Shown in pieces: positions 8,738-15,746 of a stretch of 38,165 nt of DNA. Source of the DNA: Spirochaetota bacterium (lineage in GTDB: Bacteria > Spirochaetota > UBA4802 > UBA5550); NCBI GenBank assembly GCA_016929135.1, contig JAFGJK010000119.1, positions 1 through 38,165 on the forward strand. Direction: 5' to 3'. The translations under genes and the position numbers were made by a program. The notes below the pieces were generated by a model that saw only the letters and a program-made list of their open reading frames with translations, was not told where the DNA came from and searched no databases. Numbering within the stretch: the first letter of the stretch is position 1; each line of letters opens with the position of its first letter.

Positions 8738-9367
8738 TCATGAACCTCCCTGCTGTTGTGGCTCTCCCTCCCGGCGGCCGATATACCGGAAGACGTGTTT
8801 CCTGAAGGCCCGCAGCGGCTCGACGCTCTTTGCCACCTTCATGTGGAGAAGCGCCCCCTCGAAGGCGTGGAAGATGAACTCGGCCGTGCCGGCCGCGTCC
8901 AGGTCGGGGCGCAGCGAGCCGTCGCCGACACCCTCCTGCAGACACGCAGTGATGGTGCCGATGATCTCCCGGATGACTGCGGCGAGTTTCGTCCTGAGCC
9001 GCTCGCTTGCGTCAGCCATCTCCAGTGAGAGGTTGCCGATGGGGCACCCTCCGGCGAATTCCTGCTTTTTGTAGTATCCCTCGAAAAACCTGAAGAGCTC
9101 TTCCAGGCGGCGCAGGGGTGCTATCGAGCCGTTGCGGAGGTGGCGTGAGAAGATCCCCCCCACGATGGAGGCGAAGTGATCGATGATCTCGACCCCGAAC
9201 TCCTCCTTGCTCCTGAAATAGAAGTAGAAGGAGCCCTTGGGGACCGAGGCCCTGTCCAGTATCTCCTGGAGGCCCGTGGCGTTATACCCCCTGGCGTGTA
9301 TCAGCGCCGCACCGACCCTGATGATCTCGTCTCTCTTGCTCGTGCCCTGCTGCATGGATCCTCTCAT
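8738..9367 (-). CDS. TetR/AcrR-family transcriptional regulator
   Basis: This 209-aa one-component repressor-type protein has the N-terminal TetR helix-turn-helix at residues 11-58 (RDEIIRVGAALIHARGYNATGLQEILDRA, then VPKGSFYFYFRSKEEF, the family signature). Its C-terminal ligand domain contains GGCPIGNLSLEMAD, which occurs in a well-populated TetR subgroup. Start 9367 is the longest; an ATG at 9355 (MQQG) with AGAGG just upstream is equally possible. It sits inside the operon between the Fe-S protein and the oxidoreductase. The palindrome in the operon promoter (10508-10524) is a good candidate for its own operator, giving autoregulation. The effector is unknown; by position it should be related to the substrate of the oxidoreductase. 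Confidence 0.92.
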   Translation of the reverse strand: MRGSMQQGTSKRDEIIRVGAALIHARGYNATGLQEILDRASVPKGSFYFYFRSKEEFGVEIIDHFASIVGGIFSRHLRNGSIAPLRRLEELFRFFEGYYKKQEFAGGCPIGNLSLEMADASERLRTKLAAVIREIIGTITACLQEGVGDGSLRPDLDAAGTAEFIFHAFEGALLHMKVAKSVEPLRAFRKHVFRYIGRREGEPQQQGGS

Positions 9368-9392
9368 TGTTCCCGTAGTTGCGACGCGGTGA

Positions 9393-10475
9393 TCATCGCT
9401 GCATGATCTTCATGAATCTCTCCATCCTCCCCTTCTCCTGAACCACCCTGAGCCCCATCTCCTGCACCGTCGCCGGGACCTGCGGCACCGACTCCCGCTG
9501 GGCCATGTCGATGGCGCCGGCGGGGCAGCCTGAGGCGCAGAGCCCGCAGCCGATGCATTCCTCGGCATCCACTTCGGCGACACCGTCCCTTACTGCGATG
9601 GCGTGCACGGGACAGCGCTCCTCCTCGCAGATGCCGCAGCCGGTGCAGGCATCGGGGCGCACCCTCGCCTCGAACCTGCTGGTGGAGAAGGCGTGGGGGT
9701 GATGGAGCTGCGTCCTCCCCCGGAGGACCGTGCAGCAGCAGGGACAGCAGTTGCATATCACCGTTGCCCTGTCGGCGCTGTTGTTGCTGGTGTGAACCAG
9801 CCCCGCCTCTTCCGCCCTGTCAAGGACCCTGATCCCCTCCTCCCTGCTGATCCGCCTGGCGAAGCCGCGCTCCACAAGGAACTCGGCGGTGCCTTCGAAG
9901 ATGAGGCAGACGTCCCTCGGCTTGTCGCATTTCGATACGCTCTCCCTGCAGGCGCAGTTGGTTACGGCGATGCAGCCTGCCTGTTCGATGAGGCGCTTCA
10001 CCTCATCGTGGGGATGTACCCTGTCCCTCACGGTGATGGATCTGTCCACCGCAACCACTCTCATGATGGGCGTGGGGTTCCCGGCGAAGGATTCGCCCAG
10101 CGCTTCCTGGTGATATTTCTCCCAGAGCCCGGCGAGGCGCTCCTGCAGCGGCGTGGTCCTGCCCTTCATGAAGGGGTACTCGAAGAGGCCGGGGATTACC
10201 GGAACGAGGCCGTACATCGTCGCGCCGTCCTTTTTCCTGGCGAAGATGATCCCCTTCTGGGCCATGGATTCGAGCCTGACGATCGCCTCCTCCGCTGATA
10301 TATCCGAAGCGGCGCTGATCTGCTCCGGCGATTTCGGCTTGAAGCTCATCGTGACGGCAAGGGCCGCCTCCGGTGGAGTGAAGAGAAGCCTCAGTATCTC
10401 TATGATGCGCTGGGATTTCGGCGCCGTGGCGGGGTGGGAGTCAAGGATCTCCCTCAGCTGTTCATATGTGTCCAT
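9393..10475 (-). CDS. Iron-sulfur protein with winged-helix-like N-terminus and 2x[4Fe-4S] ferredoxin domain
   Basis: The 360-aa protein has three parts. Residues 20-100 look like a winged-helix/MarR-like region (SPEQISAASDISAEEAIVRLESMAQKGII). The middle carries a cysteine group, C168, C174, C176, C183 and C190 in TNCACRESVSKCDKPRDVC, and a cysteine-rich stretch CNCCPCCC at 241-248. Residues 273-325 are a classic bacterial ferredoxin with CTGCGICEEERCP and CIGCGLCASGCPAGAI, each ligating a [4Fe-4S] cluster. Similar proteins are frequent in anaerobes, where they are taken as electron carriers, but no defined reaction is known to me. It is the first gene of the operon, with GGGAGGT six bases before the ATG. 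It probably passes electrons to or from the molybdopterin enzyme; this is inferred from position. Confidence 0.85.
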   Translation of the reverse strand: MDTYEQLREILDSHPATAPKSQRIIEILRLLFTPPEAALAVTMSFKPKSPEQISAASDISAEEAIVRLESMAQKGIIFARKKDGATMYGLVPVIPGLFEYPFMKGRTTPLQERLAGLWEKYHQEALGESFAGNPTPIMRVVAVDRSITVRDRVHPHDEVKRLIEQAGCIAVTNCACRESVSKCDKPRDVCLIFEGTAEFLVERGFARRISREEGIRVLDRAEEAGLVHTSNNSADRATVICNCCPCCCTVLRGRTQLHHPHAFSTSRFEARVRPDACTGCGICEEERCPVHAIAVRDGVAEVDAEECIGCGLCASGCPAGAIDMAQRESVPQVPATVQEMGLRVVQEKGRMERFMKIMQR

Positions 10476-10504
10476 GGCCTGACCTCCCGGTGCGAGATGA
10501 CATC

Positions 10505-10532
10505 ATAATAGACCGGTCGTCTATAATGTCAA
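10505..10532 (-). promoter_or_regulatory. Promoter of the molybdoenzyme operon, TTGACA-N16-TATTAT
   Basis: Read on the minus strand, TTGACA is at 10532-10527 and TATTAT at 10510-10505, with a 16-base spacer. Transcription would start near 10498, about 23 bases before the Fe-S protein ATG. All six minus-strand genes down to mobA (4530) could be read from it, since gaps between them are at most 64 bases and I see no terminator. Confidence 0.75.
10508..10524. promoter_or_regulatory. Palindromic operator, probable TetR site
   Basis: ATAGAC-CGGTC-GTCTAT is a perfect six-base inverted repeat around a five-base core. It lies between -35 and -10 of the operon promoter and overlaps the -10. Dyads built around GACCGGTC are characteristic of TetR-family operators, and a TetR gene is second in the operon it would control. 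Confidence 0.7.
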
Positions 10533-10657
10533 GAATATTTCCCTTCATCGCGCCGTTTTTCCCCTGTCTCATATCAGGGGAGGGTGAGAGGAAGTGTCGT
10601 TCCATAATGGGGATCTGCCCCCCCGGTGGGGCTCTGTCCCCCGGAGCAATGAAATTC

Positions 10658-10687
10658 TTGACAAAAGAAGGGAGATACACATCTTAT
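10658..10687 (+). promoter_or_regulatory. Possible promoter for the small cysteine-rich protein
   Basis: TTGACA at 10658-10663 is followed after 18 bases by TCTTAT (4 of 6 matches) at 10682-10687. It points away from the operon promoter, leaving a leader of about 35 bases before the ATG at 10731. Confidence 0.45.
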
Positions 10688-10730
10688 TGGAGCGGATAAA
10701 GATCGCATACAGCTCTGCGGGGTGACACCA

Positions 10731-11003
10731 ATGATAAAAAACCTGATGATCATCATCTCTGTCGCACTCTCCATCGTTATCCTCTCCATTCCCGGAAGGG
10801 GGGACCTTTCCGAGCTGGGAGACAGGATCAAAAGGGCGGCCTGCGAGAGGGCCTGCGAGAGGACCTACCAGTCCTGCATGAAGGGGACCGGTGAGGCCAT
10901 GAACAGGGAAGGGCAGGGCGAGATCGAAAGCGACGTGAAAGATGTGACGCGTGAAGAGACGTGCCAGTATGCCAAGGAGCAGTGCCTTCAGGAATGCCCG
11001 TGA
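10731..11003 (+). CDS. Small secreted six-cysteine protein, helical-hairpin type
   Basis: I recognise no family. The 90-aa product begins with a signal peptide or N-terminal anchor (MIKNLMIIISVALSIVILS). The rest is charged and strongly helical. It has exactly six cysteines (C38, C42, C49, C78, C85, C89) with mirror-image spacing, CX3CX6C then CX6CX3C, separated by 28 residues. That pattern suits two antiparallel helices held together by disulfides. A GTG three codons upstream is less likely, since GGGGTGA lies five bases before the ATG at 10731. It is divergent from the molybdoenzyme operon and shares its regulatory region, so it might be co-controlled. Its 3' end faces the amidase gene convergently with a 25-base gap. 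Confidence 0.75.
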   Translation: MIKNLMIIISVALSIVILSIPGRGDLSELGDRIKRAACERACERTYQSCMKGTGEAMNREGQGEIESDVKDVTREETCQYAKEQCLQECP

Positions 11004-11028
11004 GGTGCCGTTTCCTCCCGGGGCCGGA

Positions 11029-11709
11029 TCAGGGGGCGTCTCTGATTTCATGAGGGGGGGCGATGCGCCGCCGCAGTTCAGTCATGAATTCGTTCCCGGG
11101 GTCTATCTTTTTGTGGGCCCGGTATGACCGGTCCAGCTGTCTCCAGAGGGGGCTACCCCTGAAGCGAAGATACTCGTGGTGCCCGATGAGGTACCCAATG
11201 GTCGGGTAGGATCGGATGAGGCCGGTGACGAGCCAGGCGTTCGATTCCATCTGTTCGCCGGTGAGGGGACGGTCCAGGCCCCCTACGTTCTCAATCCCGA
11301 TGGCGCAGTGGTTCATGCCGATGACGTGGCGCCCCATCCAAGTATCCGGCATGAGTCGATAGATAGTGCCGTCGCGGTCCACCAGGTAGTGCACCGATAC
11401 GTTCACCGTGCCGCCGTGCCGTATATCCCTCCTGTCGGGCTGCAGCGTCTCGCTGTCGAAGTACCGGAAGGAGTCCTCGAGGGTGCCGATGGCGGTCCAG
11501 TGAATAACGATAATCCTGGGCACGATGTCGATCCCCGACGCCTGGGGATCGGTGTGGCGGCGCAGGTATTTCAGCGTGAGGGACTTTCTGAGCTCGGTGA
11601 AACGTATGGGGCGGTCGATTACGGCCCGCCGGTGCGGCGCCCCGGTACCGGCACAGGTGAGCAGGCCGCACAGGAGCATCGAGGACAGGGGTACAATCAG
11701 CCGGCGCAT
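11029..11709 (-). CDS. N-acetylmuramoyl-L-alanine amidase (Amidase_2), probable lipoprotein
   Basis: This zinc amidase should cleave the bond between N-acetylmuramic acid and L-alanine in peptidoglycan or its fragments. The 226-aa protein has a signal sequence ending in LLTC (Cys19), a usable lipobox, so it is probably anchored in a membrane facing the periplasm. The Amidase_2/PGRP fold is marked by IIVIHWTA (zinc ligand His70), VSVHYLVDRDGTIYRLMPD, the HCAIGIENVGG strand at 134-144, GHHEYL (His177 or 178) and KIDPGNEF (Asp203, the third ligand by analogy with AmpD). GAGGT precedes the ATG at 11709 by seven bases. It is monocistronic as far as can be seen: the next upstream gene is 131 bases away. 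A role in cell-wall recycling or remodelling is the family expectation. Confidence 0.88.
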   Translation of the reverse strand: MRRLIVPLSSMLLCGLLTCAGTGAPHRRAVIDRPIRFTELRKSLTLKYLRRHTDPQASGIDIVPRIIVIHWTAIGTLEDSFRYFDSETLQPDRRDIRHGGTVNVSVHYLVDRDGTIYRLMPDTWMGRHVIGMNHCAIGIENVGGLDRPLTGEQMESNAWLVTGLIRSYPTIGYLIGHHEYLRFRGSPLWRQLDRSYRAHKKIDPGNEFMTELRRRIAPPHEIRDAP

Positions 11710-11840
11710 GGGTGGGACCTCACCTCCTCGTGGCGCGGTAATCCTCGGCCCGCGCGCCGCGGAAATGCCGTCGTGCGGGCACCCCCTATTCCGTGGACCC
11801 GGGGGAGAAAAATCAAGCGGAAAACCGGGTATGCCGGCCG

Positions 11841-12737
11841 CTACTGCGCCATATCTTCCCCTCTTTTCCCTATGCCGCTGAGGCCGATCAGCGACAGGAG
11901 GATAAGCCCCGCACCCGCCGCGATCCTCGACGTGAGGGGGTCGGAGAAGACGCTCACGCCCAGGAGGAGGCCGAAGAGGATGCGGCTCGAGGAGACCAAC
12001 GAGCCCGGCGCGGCCTCGATGTAGCGGTACCCCACGGTGATGAGCACCTGGCCTGCCACGGAGGCCGTAGTCGCCGCGACGACATGGATGACGACGGGGC
12101 CCCGCGGTATTTCGAACATGGCAAGCAGCGGTATCGCATTGATCACCGTACCGAAGAACATAAGATAGAACAGGATAACGTGGGTTTCATCGGATTTCCG
12201 CGCCTGCCGCAGCGAGGTGATGGCGACTGCGGCGAATGCCCCGGAGAGGAGCGAGAAGAGATCACCCCTGTTGATATCCCCGGGGGAGAGGCCGCCGAAT
12301 GAGGGGATGATCACCAGATACATGCCGGCAACGGCGAAGAGCAGCAGGAGAATGGAGCGGGTTGAGATCCGTTCCCCGGTGACGAGAGGGGCCATGATGA
12401 ACACGAACACCGGGTAGGTCATGTTGAGCATGTTCGCCTTGCTCACGGTGGTCTGTTCGATACCCAGGAAGAAGCACATCACCGCAGCCGTGTTGAAAAC
12501 GGCGCGAAGGGAGATGAAGGTGAAGTTCTTGGGGCTGAGCGATTTCCCGGTCGCCGCGGTGTAGATGCCGATCCCGACGAAGCCGAGAAGGAACCTGAAG
12601 AAGGTGAGCTCGATGGCCGGCACCGGCGACGTGGTGGTGACTATCTTCGCGAAGACAGTGGACAGGGCGAAGGATAATTCGGCGAGAAGGAGGAACAGCA
12701 ATCCTTTGAACATGGTCAGTCCCGGAAAGGCGTGCAT
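11841..12737 (-). CDS. EamA/DMT-family transporter
   Basis: The protein (up to 298 aa) has ten predicted membrane helices in two homologous halves of the drug/metabolite transporter superfamily. The first EamA repeat is about residues 10-143 (LLLAELSFALSTVFAKIV, ALSTVFAK being typical; later GERISTRSILLLLFAVAGMYLVI). The second is about 157-290 (GDLFSLLSGAFAAVAITSLRQ, GYRYIEAAPGSLVSSSRILFGLLLG, GAGLILLSLIG). The substrate cannot be predicted; family members export amino acids, nucleosides or other small metabolites. Two starts compete. The ATG at 12737 has GGGGA at good spacing but inside a hairpin. The ATG at 12713 (MFKGLL) has only a weak GGGA. It lies 66 bases after the Lgt-like gene in the same direction. 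Confidence 0.85.
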   Translation of the reverse strand: MHAFPGLTMFKGLLFLLLAELSFALSTVFAKIVTTTSPVPAIELTFFRFLLGFVGIGIYTAATGKSLSPKNFTFISLRAVFNTAAVMCFFLGIEQTTVSKANMLNMTYPVFVFIMAPLVTGERISTRSILLLLFAVAGMYLVIIPSFGGLSPGDINRGDLFSLLSGAFAAVAITSLRQARKSDETHVILFYLMFFGTVINAIPLLAMFEIPRGPVVIHVVAATTASVAGQVLITVGYRYIEAAPGSLVSSSRILFGLLLGVSVFSDPLTSRIAAGAGLILLSLIGLSGIGKRGEDMAQ

Positions 12738-12746
12738 ATATAAATT

Positions 12747-12767
12747 CCCCTCCCGCGCCGGGAGGGG
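12747..12767. promoter_or_regulatory. Hairpin between the Lgt-like and EamA genes
   Basis: CCCCTCCC and GGGAGGGG form a perfect eight-base stem with a GCGCC loop. In the minus-strand RNA the 3' arm contains the GGGGA that would be the Shine-Dalgarno of the 12737 start. No proper T-run follows (AATTTATATA), so it is a weak terminator at best; masking of the ribosome site is an alternative. Confidence 0.45.
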
Positions 12768-12803
12768 ACTGTAGCAATGGAAGCGGTTTGATGCCGGTTC
12801 GGT

Positions 12804-13559
12804 TTATGCGGCCGTCGGGGTCCCCCTCCGTATCCTGATGATTCCTATAACCGCGGTGATGAGGAGGCAGATGGCGATGCACTGCGCCTGCGTGAGTCCC
12901 AGGATCAGCTTCGGGTTCAGGCGGATGAATTCCAGAGCGAACCTGGGGACCGCGTTGCAGATGAGGTATATGAAGAAGATCATGCCCGCCGGAAGCTCAC
13001 GTTTTCTCAGCTGCAGTAGCGCGAAAAACACGATAAAGGAAATCAGTGACTCAAAGAGCGGCACCGGCAGCACCTCGGCCGTGGTGGGGACGATGCCGTT
13101 CGGGTAGGCGACTCCCAGAAATGATTCGGTGGTGATCCCGTAACAGCCGTCGCCGGCCACGTGGCACCCGATCCTGCCGACGGCGTATCCCAGGGCCAGG
13201 GTGGGCGTTGCGATGTCGAATATATTGAGCACGTTCTCCTTGTTCTTCTTGATGATGATGATGGATACCGCCAGGGCAAGGACGAGGCCGCCGTATACCG
13301 AAAGCCCCGCGCCGGAGAAGATCATGGCCATGGGGTCCCTGGCGAATTCGCTCAGGTGCTCGAGGATATGGAAGATCTTGGCGCCGACGATGCCGCTGGG
13401 TATCGCGGCAAGGAAGAGCTTGTATGCCAGTTCCGGGTCCTTGCCGCTGAGCTTGAATTCCCTCTCTCCCACAAGAAATCCGAGATAGAAGGCCAGGCCC
13501 AGCATGATGCCGTAGCCGCCAATAGAGATGATGCCGTAGCTGAAAAGTAATGGATACAT
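12804..13559 (-). CDS. Divergent prolipoprotein diacylglyceryl transferase (Lgt) homologue
   Basis: Lgt moves diacylglycerol from phosphatidylglycerol to the lipobox cysteine of prelipoproteins in the inner membrane. The 251-aa protein has the expected seven hydrophobic segments and the family core (AGLSVYGGLVLA at 84-95, GYAVGRIGCHVAGDGCYG at 124-141, VPRFALEFIRL near 210-220). Residues reported as important in E. coli Lgt are changed: the His of HGGL is Tyr89, the Asn after GRIG is Cys132, and the Tyr of YGIFR is Asn. The arginines of GRIG and PRFALEF are kept. Such sequences occur as Lgt-like paralogues, so I call the family but not the activity. GGAGGAGAC just upstream of the ATG at 13559 fixes the start. 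A canonical lgt would be expected elsewhere in the genome. Confidence 0.75.
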   Translation of the reverse strand: MYPLLFSYGIISIGGYGIMLGLAFYLGFLVGEREFKLSGKDPELAYKLFLAAIPSGIVGAKIFHILEHLSEFARDPMAMIFSGAGLSVYGGLVLALAVSIIIIKKNKENVLNIFDIATPTLALGYAVGRIGCHVAGDGCYGITTESFLGVAYPNGIVPTTAEVLPVPLFESLISFIVFFALLQLRKRELPAGMIFFIYLICNAVPRFALEFIRLNPKLILGLTQAQCIAICLLITAVIGIIRIRRGTPTAA

Positions 13560-13608
13560 TGTCTCCTCCGGGATACAGATGAATATCAGGGGACGCGAAA
13601 ATATGTTA

Positions 13609-13636
13609 TCAATAAAAAGGAGAGATGCTTTGTCAA
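13609..13636 (-). promoter_or_regulatory. Possible promoter of the Lgt-like gene
   Basis: On the minus strand TTGACA (13636-13631) is followed after 16 bases by TATTGA (13614-13609). This would give a leader of about 40 bases. The -35 is perfect; the -10 matches at only three positions. Confidence 0.4.
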
Positions 13637-13691
13637 GTGATTTTATCGCATATTCGGTCCTCGGCGGCGGCGATGGCCGGCAGCTCCCGCA

Positions 13692-13726
13692 GGCGGTGCA
13701 ATTTTTCTAACACCGCCGCTTTTTTT
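13692..13726 (+). terminator. Terminator-like hairpin without an upstream gene
   Basis: GGCGGTG (13692-13698) and CACCGCC (13711-13717) pair around a 12-base loop, followed by GC and seven T. It is oriented for plus-strand RNA, yet the only gene upstream on this side is the divergent Lgt-like gene. It may end an unannotated short transcript starting between about 13600 and 13690. Confidence 0.6.
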
Positions 13727-13727
13727 G

Positions 13728-13756
13728 TTGTACCGGGGAGCGTTCCTTTGTATACT
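13728..13756 (+). promoter_or_regulatory. Possible promoter of the 13848 gene and M16 operon
   Basis: TATACT at 13751-13756 is a good -10, with a poor -35 (TTGTAC) 17 bases upstream. TATAAA at 13765-13770 is an alternative -10. Either would give a leader of about 75-85 bases containing the hairpin at 13789-13814. Confidence 0.4.
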
Positions 13757-13788
13757 GTGATAAATATAAACGGACATCGGCGTGCCGC

Positions 13789-13814
13789 CGGGCCGGGTGA
13801 GATTTCCCGGCCCG
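13789..13814 (+). promoter_or_regulatory. Strong hairpin in the leader of the 13848 gene
   Basis: CGGGCCGGG and CCCGGCCCG form a perfect nine-base, all G-C stem with an eight-base loop. It ends 33 bases before the ATG at 13848. There is no T-run, so it is not an intrinsic terminator; a role in message stability or translation is possible. Confidence 0.5.
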
Positions 13815-13847
13815 TGTGCATGCCTGTATCTGCCGGCGGGACACGGT

Positions 13848-14219
13848 ATGGACAGCAAGGAACGGGTTGAACTGATACGCAGGGGGAATGAACTCTTTAA
13901 CAGCGGCGACATCAGGCAGGCTGCGGCCATATTCATCAAGACCGGCTATCGTGACGGCATCACCCGCGTCGCGGACCACTTTTTTTACGATCTGCGGCAG
14001 CCGCTGGTTGCGTTGAAATTCTACCGCATGGTGAACCGGCAGGACAAGGTGAGCGAGATATTCGAACGCATGGTCTTCGCCCTGGGCAAGCTCCTGGGGA
14101 AGGAGGGCCCGGCGCAGAAGGTGGAACTCCCCCCTCTCAAGATCTCACCGAAGCTGAAGATACTGGCCGAGGAGATCCTGCAGCGCGATGCGGCTGCGGA
14201 CAACACGAAGGGAAACTAG
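13848..14219 (+). CDS. Small helical protein of unknown function, 123 aa
   Basis: I do not recognise a named family. The soluble product is almost entirely helical and looks TPR-like in its first half (ELIRRGNELFNSGDIRQAAAIFIKTGY), followed by RVADHFFYDLRQPLVALKFYRM, which reads as two further antiparallel helices. There is no signal peptide or membrane segment. The ATG at 13848 (MDSKERV) has only GGGA at about ten bases. Longer in-frame starts would run through the leader hairpin and add an unlikely sequence. It is followed after 15 bases by the first M16 peptidase gene, so the two are probably one operon. An adaptor role is only a guess. Confidence 0.75.
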   Translation: MDSKERVELIRRGNELFNSGDIRQAAAIFIKTGYRDGITRVADHFFYDLRQPLVALKFYRMVNRQDKVSEIFERMVFALGKLLGKEGPAQKVELPPLKISPKLKILAEEILQRDAAADNTKGN

Positions 14220-14234
14220 ACCGGAGCGACATAT

Positions 14235-15746
14235 ATGAGACTGAACACCGTGATTATCACGATCGCCGCACTCCTGTGCGCCTTCGTCCCGGCCGGGGCC
14301 GATACCGGCGATCTGGAGGGGTACCTCAAAAAGCACGTGGTGACGAGGAAACTTCCAAACGGGATAACCCTGATCATGCTGAATCGGGGCTTTGCCCCCA
14401 CCCTGGCCTTCGAGCTGGCCTTCCGGGTCGGCTCTGCGGACGAGAGCTACCGCACCGCCGGGGCGGCCCATATGCTGGAGCACATGCTCTTCAAGGGGAC
14501 CGACAAACTGGGTACCAACGATTACCGGAAGGAAAAGATGTATCTGAAAAAAATCGAGGAGACCGGCGAGAGGCTCGACAGGCTGAAGCTCACCGACCCC
14601 CGCAGCGACGAGATACCGAGGCTGAAGGCGCGGCTGAAGAAGCTGCAGGGGGAGCACAGCAGGTACGTGGTCCGGTCCCCCTACGACAAGGTCTACACCG
14701 AGAACGGCGGCGTGGGATTCAACGCCTCCACCTCCCGTGATATGACCGGTTATTACATCGAGCTTCCGTCGTCGAAGCTTCAGCTCTGGGCCGAGATCGA
14801 ATCGGAACGCCTCAGGAGGCCGGTGCTCCGAGAGTACTACATCGAGCGTGAGAACGTCATGGAGGAGCGGCTCATGCGGACCGATTCCAGCGGCATCGGC
14901 GCTCTCTACGAGCGATTCATCGCCACCGCCTTCATGTCGCACCCGTACCGCCATCCGGTGATCGGCTGGGGCTCCAACATCCCCTATCTCTCCCTGAGGG
15001 ATGTGGAGAACTTCTACTGGACCCGGTACATCCCCTCCCGGATGACCATCACCGTCGTGGGGAGGCAGGACACGGACCGTACCGTGAAGGTGATCCGCAA
15101 ATACTTCGGGCCGATCAAGTCGAGGCCCGCACCGCCGGAGAACACGGTAGCCGAGGCCCCCATCACCGGCGAGCGCCGCTTTGTCTACTATTTCCAGTCG
15201 AACCCGTATCTGCTCATCGGGTGGATCAAGCCCGCCTTCCCGGACCCGGTGGACTACACCTTCGAAATGATACAGGAGGTCCTTTCGGGGGGGAAATCGT
15301 CTCGCCTCTACCGGTCGCTGGTGGTGGAGAAGAAGATCGCCTCATCGGTGAGCGCCTGGAACGGCTTTCCCGGCGTCAGGGACAAGAATCTCTTCGTGGT
15401 GGCGGCAACGCCGCAGCCATCCCACACCCTGGAGGAGCTGGAGGGGGAGATATACAGGGAGATGGACCGCCTCAAGGAGGATGTGGCGGCGGAGGAGATG
15501 GAGTCCGCCAGGAACAGGATGGAATCCCGCTTTGTCCTGGGGCTTGCCGACAACGAGGAGGTGGCGGGGCTGCTCAGCTATTTCCAGACCGTCTACGGCG
15601 ACTGGCAGGAACTGCTCCGCTACATGGAGCAGATTCGTAGGGTGACCCCCGCCGATATGAAGGCCGCGGCGGAGCGGTACCTCCATGACCGGAACAGGGT
15701 GGTGGGGATGCTGAAGGACCCGGGGGAAGGGGGAGGTGACAGATGA
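14235..15746 (+). CDS. Secreted M16-family zinc metallopeptidase, catalytic partner
   Basis: The 503-aa protein has a signal peptide (MRLNTVIITIAALLCAFVPAGA, cut near residue 22) and the inverted zinc motif HxxEH at 79-83 (HMLEHMLFKG). The third ligand Glu is expected in ENVMEERLMR at about 206-215. M16 proteases (pitrilysin/insulinase/processing peptidase group) enclose peptides in a clam-shell formed by two homologous halves. Between the zinc motif and the usual FNASTSRDMTGYY strand there is an extra charged, coiled-coil-like stretch of roughly 50 residues (about 98-150), which simple M16B enzymes lack. The C-terminal half has SGGKSSRLYRSLVVEKKIA, typical of the substrate-holding domain. 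Its TGA overlaps the ATG of the second M16 gene, and GGGAGGTGA is placed to start that gene, so the pair is made together. Confidence 0.93.
   Translation: MRLNTVIITIAALLCAFVPAGADTGDLEGYLKKHVVTRKLPNGITLIMLNRGFAPTLAFELAFRVGSADESYRTAGAAHMLEHMLFKGTDKLGTNDYRKEKMYLKKIEETGERLDRLKLTDPRSDEIPRLKARLKKLQGEHSRYVVRSPYDKVYTENGGVGFNASTSRDMTGYYIELPSSKLQLWAEIESERLRRPVLREYYIERENVMEERLMRTDSSGIGALYERFIATAFMSHPYRHPVIGWGSNIPYLSLRDVENFYWTRYIPSRMTITVVGRQDTDRTVKVIRKYFGPIKSRPAPPENTVAEAPITGERRFVYYFQSNPYLLIGWIKPAFPDPVDYTFEMIQEVLSGGKSSRLYRSLVVEKKIASSVSAWNGFPGVRDKNLFVVAATPQPSHTLEELEGEIYREMDRLKEDVAAEEMESARNRMESRFVLGLADNEEVAGLLSYFQTVYGDWQELLRYMEQIRRVTPADMKAAAERYLHDRNRVVGMLKDPGEGGGDR

Noticed and set aside
6877..8805. Very long open frame (642 codons) on the plus strand opposite the molybdopterin oxidoreductase
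   Set aside because: It is the GC-rich antisense shadow of a clearly recognised enzyme. Its product is rich in His, Arg, Gly and Pro, with no family features or ribosome site.
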